DNA of 41,346 nt from Micromonospora sp. ATCC 39149 (lineage in GTDB: Bacteria; Actinomycetota; Actinomycetes; Mycobacteriales; Micromonosporaceae): assembly GCF_000158815.1 (NCBI RefSeq), contig NZ_GG657738.1, positions 1,637,884-1,679,229 of the forward strand, in the 5' to 3' direction. Below, piece by piece: positions 35,584 to 41,346 of this stretch (position 1 is the stretch's first letter; the number at the start of each line of letters is the position of its first letter). Below the pieces are notes generated by a model, which made no database searches, had not been told where the DNA came from, and saw only the letters and a program-made list of their open reading frames with translations. Made by a program: the position numbers and the translations under genes.

Positions 35584-37360
35584 GCACCCGAACGGCCGGT
35601 CAGGCCCGTCAGCCCCCGGCGGCCCCGCCTCCTGTCCGGGTGTGTTCGCCCGGGCCTGGGCGAAGGCGGTCTCCGGCACCAGCTACCTGCCAATGACACA
35701 GGCCCAACTGGAGGCGCTGCTGCACCGGCTCACCGTGCGGCTGGCCGGGGCGCTGGTGTCCGAGCCGTTCGACCTGCGGGCCGGCCACCAGGTCGGCGCC
35801 GAACTGGTGGCGGCGCACATCGCCTCCGCCGAAGGGCTTGGGCGGACCATCGAGGTCATCCAGCTCCGGCTGCTGCGCGACCTGGGGCTGGTCACCGAGG
35901 ACGTCGAGGACCGGATGCCCCGGTTGCTGGCCACCGTGGCGACCGGCTACGCCCGGGCGCTGCGGGACCGGACGCTCGACGAGCAGGAGTCGATCCGTCG
36001 GGCCGCGATGATGGCCCGCGCGGAGGCCGAGCGTGCCCTGCGCGACAGCGAGGCCCGGTTCCGCCACCAGGCCACCCACGACCCGCTGACCGACCTGCCC
36101 AACCGCACGCTGTTCACCGAGCGGCTCGCCGCCGCCATCGACTCCCCCGGCCGAGGCGCGGACCGGGTCGGGGTGTGCTTCCTCGACCTGGACCGCTTCA
36201 AGGTGGTCAACGACTCCCTCGGGCACCATGTCGGCGACATGCTGCTGGTGTCGGTGGCCGACCGGCTGCGCCGCGCGCTGGGCGAGCACCTGGTCGCCCG
36301 CCTCGGCGGGGACGAGTTCGTCATTCTGGTCGAGCGCACGGCGGGCACCGACGACGTGGTGAAGGTGGCCGAGGCGGCGCTGGCCGCGATCAACGAGCCG
36401 GCCCTGGTCGACGGGCACGAGCTGACCGTGTCGGCGAGCATCGGCATCGTCGAGCGCCCCGTGGCCGGCACCACCCCGATCGACCTGATGCGGGCCGCCG
36501 ACGCCACGCTGCACTGGGCCAAGGCGGCCGGCGGGGCCCGCTGGACGCTGTTCGACGCCGACCGCAACCGCCGCGAGTTGGCCAGGTACGCCCTGTCCGC
36601 GGCGATCCCGGCGGCCCTCGAACGGGGCGAGTTCCAGCTGGACTACCAGCCGCTGACGTCGCTACGCGACGGCAGGGTGCTCGGGGTGGAGGCGCTCGTC
36701 CGCTGGCGGCACCCCGAGTTGGGCAAGCTGTACCCGGGCAGCTTCATCGAGCTGGCCGAGGAGACCGGGCTGATCGTGCCGCTCGGTAGCTGGGTGCTCG
36801 CCGAGGCGTGCCGGGAGGCCGCGACCTGGTCGTCGTTCGGCACCGCCGCACCGTTCGTCAGCGTCAACCTGGCGGTCCGCCAGGTGCACCGTCCCGGCCT
36901 GGTACGGGAGGTGCGCGACGTGCTCGAACGCACCGGCCTGCCGCCCGAGCGGCTCCAACTGGAGGTCACCGAGAGCACCATGATGAGCGCGGTGGAGGAG
37001 CCGGTACGCGCCCTGCGGGTGCTCGCCGACATGGGCATGCGGATCGCCATCGACGACTTCGGCACCGGCTACTGCAACCTGGCGTACCTGCGGGACCTGC
37101 CGGTGACCGAGCTGAAGGTGGCCGGCGAGTTCGTGGCGGGGCTGCGCGCCCCGGCGGACGACCCGGCGAGCCGCACCGACGAGCGCATCCTCGCCTCCCT
37201 GGTCTCGCTGGCGCACGCGCTGGACCTGACGGTGACGGCCGAGGGGGTGGAGACCGAGGGGCAGGCCGACCGACTCCGCACCATCGGCTGCGACGCCGCC
37301 CAGGGCTGGCACTTCGGCAAGCCGGCACCCGCCGCCCGCCTCCTGGAACGCCTGGCCTGA
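35576..37360 (+). CDS. GGDEF-EAL cyclic-di-GMP enzyme
   Basis: A 594-residue cytoplasmic protein from the GTG at 35576, which overlaps the methyltransferase stop. Residues 40-150 form a helical N-terminal region without a recognised domain, leading through a coiled-coil-like linker (RAAMMARAEAERALRDSEA). The GGDEF domain (about 165-330) has FLDLDRFKVVND and an intact G244-G-D-E-F248; the usual RxxD inhibitory site before it is absent. The EAL domain (about 340-590) has E372-A-L, VSVNLA, LEVTEST, IDDFGTGY, ELKV (Lys), TAEGVET and AQGW, so catalytic residues for hydrolysis are present. Both making and degrading c-di-GMP are possible. No transmembrane segment is visible. A repeat island follows. 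Confidence 0.94.
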   Translation: MDEHPNGRSGPSAPGGPASCPGVFARAWAKAVSGTSYLPMTQAQLEALLHRLTVRLAGALVSEPFDLRAGHQVGAELVAAHIASAEGLGRTIEVIQLRLLRDLGLVTEDVEDRMPRLLATVATGYARALRDRTLDEQESIRRAAMMARAEAERALRDSEARFRHQATHDPLTDLPNRTLFTERLAAAIDSPGRGADRVGVCFLDLDRFKVVNDSLGHHVGDMLLVSVADRLRRALGEHLVARLGGDEFVILVERTAGTDDVVKVAEAALAAINEPALVDGHELTVSASIGIVERPVAGTTPIDLMRAADATLHWAKAAGGARWTLFDADRNRRELARYALSAAIPAALERGEFQLDYQPLTSLRDGRVLGVEALVRWRHPELGKLYPGSFIELAEETGLIVPLGSWVLAEACREAATWSSFGTAAPFVSVNLAVRQVHRPGLVREVRDVLERTGLPPERLQLEVTESTMMSAVEEPVRALRVLADMGMRIAIDDFGTGYCNLAYLRDLPVTELKVAGEFVAGLRAPADDPASRTDERILASLVSLAHALDLTVTAEGVETEGQADRLRTIGCDAAQGWHFGKPAPAARLLERLA

Positions 37361-37417
37361 CGGCGGCCCCGTCGTCCGCTTCCGCGCGGTGCCCGGCCGC
37401 CCATCTGCGAGGGTGCG

Positions 37418-37702
37418 TTCGAGCCCTTTGGAGCTGCCCGCACGAACGGGGCAGCCCTCGGAACGAACGGGGCAGCCCCCGAAATGGACGGGCAGCGCTC
37501 CCGAATGGACGGGCAGCCCCCGAAACGGACGGGCAGCGCTCCCGAATGGACGGGCAGCCCCCGAAACGGACGGGCAGCGCTCCCGAATGGACGGCGCAGC
37601 GATCCCGAATGGACGGCGCAGCCGGACCCGCACAAAACGTGCCCTCCCGCGGCCCGGTCGATGGTGCGGGCGCACGGACGGGGCAGCTCCAAAGGGCCCG
37701 GA
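37418..37702. repeat. repeat island bounded by 22-nt inverted repeats
   Basis: The left end (37418-37439) and the complement of the right end (37681-37702) match at 20 of 22 positions, including 17 identical bases with core GCCCTTTGGAGCTGCCC. An 8-base direct repeat, CCCATCTG, lies outside at 37400-37407 and 37703-37710. The interior is a tandem array plus a short unique stretch (37625-37680). No protein-coding signal is convincing. It fills most of the 476-base gap between two convergent genes. Confidence 0.8.
37441..37624. repeat. tandem array of about nine 20-22-bp units
   Basis: Units follow CCCGAAnnGGACGGGCAGCn. Two variants alternate, one with GAAACGG and one with GAATGGA, giving a 41-bp higher-order period that repeats nearly exactly in the middle of the array. 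The outer units are more diverged. There are no spacers, so it is not a CRISPR array. Confidence 0.85.
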
Positions 37703-37723
37703 CCCATCTGGTCACCCCCCCCC

Positions 37724-37771
37724 GCACCGCGTATCGCGCACCGCGTATCGCGCACCGCGTATCGCGCACCG
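37724..37771. repeat. 14-bp tandem repeat, 3.4 copies, preceded by nine C residues
   Basis: GCACCGCGTATCGC occurs at 37724, 37738 and 37752 without mismatch, plus a partial copy. A run of nine C residues (37715-37723) precedes it. It is next to the larger repeat island and about 65 bases from the glycosyltransferase stop. Confidence 0.9.
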
Positions 37772-37836
37772 GGCAAGCGCCAGGCACCACAGGTCAGGCG
37801 CACCCCGCCATGCGCCACGCCGCGCACCGGCGAGGG

Positions 37837-38961
37837 TCAGCCGGCGAGGAGGGTGGCCATCCGGGCGGCCTGGGTCTCCCAGCGCCACTCCCGCTCCACC
37901 CAGGCCCGGCCCGCCGCACCGAGCTGCCGGGCCAGATCCCGGTCGGCGAGCAGGGTGGCCACCCGGTCGGCGAGTTGGGGGACGTCGCGGCCGGAGACCA
38001 CGTACCCCGTCTCGCCCTCGCGGACGGCGTCCGGCGCGCCCCCCGAGTCCCCGGCCACCACCGGCAGGCCGGTCGCCGACGCCTCCAGGTAGACGATGCC
38101 GAGCCCCTCGACGTCCAGGCCGCGGTTACGGGTGCGGCAGGGCATCGCGTAGACGTCACCGGCGGCGTAGTGGGCGGGCAGGTCCGCCGAGGGCACCGAG
38201 CCGGTGAAGACGACATCCCGCTCGACGCCGGTCTGCCGGGCCAGCTTCTCCAGGTCGGCTCGGTACGGCCCCCCGCCGACGACCAGCAACGCAGCGTCCG
38301 GCACCCGGCGGCGGATCTCCGGCAGGGCCCGGATCAGCATGTCCTGGCCCTTGCGCGGCACCAGCCGGGAGACGCAGACCACCACCGGCCGGTCCGCGAG
38401 ACCGAGCCGGGCTCGCACCGACGCGCCGTCGACCGCCGGATGGTACGTGTCGACGTCGACGCCGGGGGCGAGTCGGCGCAACTCGGTCACCCCGTGCAGC
38501 GCCCGCTCCAGCCGGACCCGGGTGTACTCGCCCAGATAGGTGACCACGTCCGCGCCGCAGCCGATCCGGCGCAGCGCGGCGCGAGCCCCGGGCAGCGCCG
38601 CCCACCCCACCTCGTGCCCGTGGGTCAGGGCCACCGCCCGGCGGATCCCGGCGCGCCGGCGCAGCCCGGCGGCGAGCAGCCCGAGCGGGGCCGCCGCCCC
38701 GAACCAGACGGTGTCGCAGTCGTGCCGGCGGGCCAGCCGGGCGGCCCGGCGGGCGATCAGCGGGGTGGGCAGCAGCACCCGGGTCCGCTCCCGGACCACC
38801 TCGAACGGCTGGTCGGCGTCGAACTTCTCCGCCCCCGGCCAGCTGGACGCGTAGACCACCACGGAGCCGGTGGGCTGGCGGACGGCGAGGTTGTGCACGA
38901 AGGACTGGATGCCGCCCGGGCGGGGCGGGAAGTCGTTGGTGATCAGCAGCGTACGGCTCAT
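37837..38961 (-). CDS. pimB: GT4 glycosyltransferase, PimB-type mannosyltransferase
   Basis: A 374-residue GT-B enzyme of family GT4. The N-terminus TLLITNDFPPRPGGIQSFVH carries the acceptor-side glycine loop. THGHEVGW, APGVDVDTYHP and VSRLVPRKGQDMLI (Arg and Lys contacting the donor phosphates) lie in the middle, and EGLGIVYLEASATGLPVVAG has the E-x7-E motif. It matches the mycobacterial and corynebacterial PimB' (Rv2188c) group, which adds the second mannose to phosphatidylinositol mannoside from GDP-mannose at the inner membrane face. The function is inferred from family and from synteny with fadD15. The ATG overlaps the protease stop (ATGA), so the two are coupled. Confidence 0.9.
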   Translation of the reverse strand: MSRTLLITNDFPPRPGGIQSFVHNLAVRQPTGSVVVYASSWPGAEKFDADQPFEVVRERTRVLLPTPLIARRAARLARRHDCDTVWFGAAAPLGLLAAGLRRRAGIRRAVALTHGHEVGWAALPGARAALRRIGCGADVVTYLGEYTRVRLERALHGVTELRRLAPGVDVDTYHPAVDGASVRARLGLADRPVVVCVSRLVPRKGQDMLIRALPEIRRRVPDAALLVVGGGPYRADLEKLARQTGVERDVVFTGSVPSADLPAHYAAGDVYAMPCRTRNRGLDVEGLGIVYLEASATGLPVVAGDSGGAPDAVREGETGYVVSGRDVPQLADRVATLLADRDLARQLGAAGRAWVEREWRWETQAARMATLLAG

Positions 38962-40232
38962 CTGCCGGTTTCCCTGGCGTAGGCGCGGGCGGCGGCCATC
39001 CGCTCGACCGTGGACGGGTGCGACGCCGAGTAGAGGTACTCCCAGCGGGGCGGGTCGGGGTCGGCCAGGTTCACCCCGGCCAGGCGGCGCTGCATCGCCT
39101 CGAAGGTGGCCGGGGCGCCGGTGAGGGCGAACGCGTGCGCGTCGGCCCGCGCCTCGACCCGGCGGGACATCAGCGCCTGGACCGGGGCGGTCACCAGACC
39201 GGCCACCGTGACCAGCGCAATCAGCAGCGGGAACGCGCGCGGCTCGGCGATCGAGTCGACGCCGGCCAGGCGCAGCAGCGGCCCGGCGGAGCCGAGCAGG
39301 TAGAGCACGACCACAGCCAGCGCGGCGCCCAGCGCCCCGGTGAGCGTGCCCGTCCAGACGTCCCGGTGCTTGGCGTGGCCCAGCTCGTGCGCGACGACGC
39401 TGGTCACCTCGGCCGGGGTCGCCTCACGCAGCAGGGTGTCGTAGACGACGACCCGGCGGGTCGGCCCGAGCCCGGAGACGTACGCGTTGACCGCACGGGT
39501 GCGCCGGGACGCGTCGGCGACCAACACGTCGCGCACCGGCACCCCGTCGCGGGCCGCCATCGCCATCAGCTCGGTGCGTAGTGGGCCCTGCTCCATCGGG
39601 GTGAACCGGTTGAACACCGGCTCCACCAGCACCGGCAGCACGAACGACAGCAGCACCACCAGCCCGGCCGCGCCGGCCGCGCCGAGGGCCCACCACCAGC
39701 GTGGGGCGAGCCGGACCACGGTGTAGAACCCGAGCAGGGCGAGCGCGCCGATCACCGCGCTGACGGCGTACGACTTGAGCAGGTCGGCCGTCCAGCCGGC
39801 CCAGCCCTGGGTACTCATCCCGTACCGGGTGAGGACCGTCTGCCGCCAGGCGGCGAACGGCAGGGTGAGCAGGTCGGCGACCAGCAGCACGGCCAGCCCG
39901 CCGAGCACGGCCTGGGCGACCCAGTGGCCGCCGAACGGGCGGGCCACCAGCTCCACCAGGCGACCGCCCAGCGGGGTGAGACCGAACGCCAGGGCCACCA
40001 GCAGGCCGACCGCCAGGGCGGCCCAGCCGCCGGGGCGCAGCGCGGCGCGGAAGGCCCGGGCACGGGCGACCTGCTCGGCGGGGAGGTCCCGCAGCGCGGC
40101 GAGCTGGTCGGCGCGCGGGGCGGGCGGCCGGTGCCAGGGCACGAGCAGGGCGACGGCGACGAGCAGCGCGACGGTGAGCCCGGCGAGGGTGAGCACCGCC
40201 CATCCCCGTGGTGTCACCGGGTCACCCCGCAT
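38958..40232 (-). CDS. M48-family (Ste24-like) membrane metallopeptidase
   Basis: A 424-residue integral membrane protease. Hydrophobic helices lie at about 12-32, 70-88, 105-127, 155-175 and 182-203, with two more around 293-315 and 335-352. The zinc site H282-E-L-G-H286 is followed by the third ligand E360 in SRRVEARADAHAF, as in CAAX-type Ste24 proteases and HtpX. The C-terminal Y-L-Y-S-A-S-H-P-S-T-x-x-R segment is also characteristic. It probably takes part in membrane protein quality control or prenyl-protein-like processing. The ATG at 40232 gives a short N-terminus; a GTG five codons later (40217) is possible. It is coupled to the pimB-type gene. Confidence 0.9.
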   Translation of the reverse strand: MRGDPVTPRGWAVLTLAGLTVALLVAVALLVPWHRPPAPRADQLAALRDLPAEQVARARAFRAALRPGGWAALAVGLLVALAFGLTPLGGRLVELVARPFGGHWVAQAVLGGLAVLLVADLLTLPFAAWRQTVLTRYGMSTQGWAGWTADLLKSYAVSAVIGALALLGFYTVVRLAPRWWWALGAAGAAGLVVLLSFVLPVLVEPVFNRFTPMEQGPLRTELMAMAARDGVPVRDVLVADASRRTRAVNAYVSGLGPTRRVVVYDTLLREATPAEVTSVVAHELGHAKHRDVWTGTLTGALGAALAVVVLYLLGSAGPLLRLAGVDSIAEPRAFPLLIALVTVAGLVTAPVQALMSRRVEARADAHAFALTGAPATFEAMQRRLAGVNLADPDPPRWEYLYSASHPSTVERMAAARAYARETGR

Positions 40233-40366
40233 CCGCCGTCGGCCCGGCCTCGTCCTCGCCCCATCCCGCGCTCCTCCCGCCGCTGGGCCCACCGTGAGCG
40301 CTCATCCTATTGCCGGCGGCGGCGGTGCCGTCCGGGGCGGGCACACCGGCCCGGCACGGCGGGACG

Positions 40367-40621
40367 CTACGCGGCGCGGCGACGCCGGGTCGGGCGGGGA
40401 CGGGGCATCCGGGCCGGGGCCTCGGGCGCGTCGCCGCCGGGTGCCGCCTCGGCGGCGGTCAGCACCTCGACGTCGAAGCCGGCGCGGGCGAACACCTCGA
40501 TCGCCCGCAGCTCGGCGGGACCGAGGCCGCCCTCGGGGGCCTCGGTGTCGAGCAGCGCGGTCACCAGGCAGCCGCCGCAGCCCGCGCCCCGGACCCGGCA
40601 CCTGTCGCAGTCGATCAGCAT
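40367..40621 (-). CDS. small four-cysteine protein
   Basis: An 84-residue protein whose ATG at 40621 follows GGAGGAACG, a clear ribosome site. The N-terminus MLIDCDRCRVRGAGCGGCLV has C5-x2-C8-x6-C15-x2-C18, likely to bind zinc or an iron-sulfur cluster. A helix (LGPAELRAIEVFARAGFDVE) follows, and the tail is basic (RPRPTRRRRAA). Very similar short proteins are common in actinomycetes, and none that I know of has a function. The pattern suggests a metal-binding regulator or a nucleic-acid-binding protein. It is a stand-alone gene; the 223 bases upstream hold only a degenerate direct repeat CAGGGCGCGGCGAAC at about 40780-40820. Confidence 0.7.
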   Translation of the reverse strand: MLIDCDRCRVRGAGCGGCLVTALLDTEAPEGGLGPAELRAIEVFARAGFDVEVLTAAEAAPGGDAPEAPARMPRPRPTRRRRAA

Positions 40622-40844
40622 CGTTCCTCCTGAAGCGATGCGTCGGTGGACGGGCCGGGACGTCGTCGTCACCGCCCGACCACCGTCGGCCACTGCGACA
40701 CTACGACCGGGGTACGACAGATTCGGACAACCGGTCAGCTTCCCCCGCAGAACCGAGCAAGGGACTCGATCATCCGCGCGGCAGGGCGCGGCGAACCGGG
40801 CGCGGGCAGGGCGCGGCGAACTGAGGGCGGGACGGTGCGGCCGG

Positions 40845-41346
40845 TCAGGATCGGGCCAGGCGGCGCAGCAGCGAGTCGGCGCCGAGCGGGTACGCGCCGT
40901 GTCGGCGTACCCCGTCGGCGACCTCGCGGTCGGAGGAGACCACGACGACCGGCCGACCGGCCGGCTCGGCCCGGACCAGCCGGCGAATCAGCTCGTCGGC
41001 GGTCTCGCCCTTGCGGGAGAAGAGCACCCGCACGCCACGCGGGGTCGGCGGCAGGCCGTGCATCCGCTCGGCGCCGTCGAAGACCACGGTGACCTCGTCC
41101 CCGGTCTGCGCCGCGATCCCGCCCAGCCCGGTGATCAGTCGCTTGCGCTGCTGCTCCAGCGACATCTCGCCGAAGCCGCGCTTCGTCACGTTGTAGCCGT
41201 CCACCACGAGGTGCGCTTTCGGCAGCGCGAGGAGTTGGTCGAGCCGAGCCGGGTCGTCGGTGTCCCGGGCCCGCGTGGCCGCGCCGGCCGGGGCGGTCGT
41301 CGACTGGTCGGCGAACGCGTCGGCCACGAAGTCGGCGGGGAGCCGG
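40845..41346 (-). CDS. NYN-domain (YacP-like) RNA-binding nuclease, N-terminus outside the window
   Basis: The reading frame stays open through base 41346, so only the C-terminal 166 residues or so are seen. The NYN/PIN-like core starts at LPKAHLVVDGYNVTKRGFGE with its first acidic residue. It continues with VTVVFDGAERMHG, VRVLFSRKGETADELI (Asp) and VVVVSSDREVADGVRRHG (Asp), the acidic set expected for metal-dependent RNA cleavage. The protein ends in LGADSLLRRLARS. Relatives include YacP/Rae1, a ribosome-associated mRNA endonuclease of Bacillus. A role in RNA turnover is inferred. The upstream part LPADFVADAFADQST suggests a longer protein. Confidence 0.85.
   Translation of the reverse strand, partial: RLPADFVADAFADQSTTAPAGAATRARDTDDPARLDQLLALPKAHLVVDGYNVTKRGFGEMSLEQQRKRLITGLGGIAAQTGDEVTVVFDGAERMHGLPPTPRGVRVLFSRKGETADELIRRLVRAEPAGRPVVVVSSDREVADGVRRHGAYPLGADSLLRRLARS

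Noticed and set aside
37441..37624. Possible CRISPR array
   Set aside because: The units are contiguous, with no unique spacers and no cas genes nearby.

Overview
The window is very GC-rich, dense bacterial DNA. Many genes start with GTG, intergenic gaps are short, and several promoters sit directly on start codons. These traits, the protein families and the gene order point to an actinomycete, most likely Micromonospora or a close relative in Micromonosporaceae. No rRNA, tRNA, CRISPR array, phage or transposase gene was seen. Several orthologues lie in the order known from the Mycobacterium tuberculosis Rv2172c-Rv2188c neighbourhood: metF, a prenyl diphosphate synthase (idsA2), the Rv2175c DNA-binding protein, a PknL-locus Ser/Thr kinase, aroG, the Rv2179c exoribonuclease, a SRPBCC protein (Rv2185c-like), fadD15 and a PimB-type mannosyltransferase. 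Between these conserved anchors sit lineage-specific insertions.

Layout. 1-9.8 kb: start of a CDP-alcohol phosphotransferase (cut by the edge), metF, a short HTH protein beside a decayed regulator and a long inverted repeat, the polyprenyl synthase, Rv2175c-like protein, PASTA kinase overlapping a deoxyribonuclease IV gene, threonine aldolase, class II DAHP synthase and a lipoprotein. 9.9-14.4 kb: a secreted CBM2-GH18 chitinase with an operator-like palindrome, a zinc-finger/DEDDh exonuclease, a serine/threonine dehydratase and a DUF2203 protein; three copies of one dispersed intergenic repeat lie here. 14.5-17.2 kb: a frame-broken proC, a phosphofructokinase with pyrophosphate-type residues, and the Rv2179c-like exoribonuclease. 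17.4-24.9 kb: a Crp-type regulator, a small protein, a very large zinc-ribbon/adenylate cyclase/AAA/TPR protein whose only plausible start is ATC, a membrane protein and trehalose-6-phosphate synthase. 25-30.3 kb: a flavin monooxygenase plus alpha/beta hydrolase operon (the hydrolase lacks its nucleophile serine), an EEP hydrolase, ROK glucokinase, a conserved hypothetical and a SRPBCC protein. 30.4-37.4 kb: fadD15, a NarL-type two-component system, and a DUF574 methyltransferase overlapping a GGDEF-EAL gene. 37.4-41.3 kb: a repeat island with inverted ends and tandem arrays, a PimB-like glycosyltransferase, an M48 protease, a small four-cysteine protein and an NYN nuclease running off the edge.

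Themes: central metabolism (one-carbon, shikimate, glycolysis, trehalose, proline), envelope lipid and glycolipid synthesis (prenyl diphosphate, acyl-CoA, mannosyltransferase) and signalling (Ser/Thr kinase, cAMP-type module, two-component system, c-di-GMP enzyme). The most unusual items are the repeat island at 37418-37771, the broken proC, the AUC-start cyclase next to a Crp receptor, the nucleophile-less hydrolase, and two gene relics.
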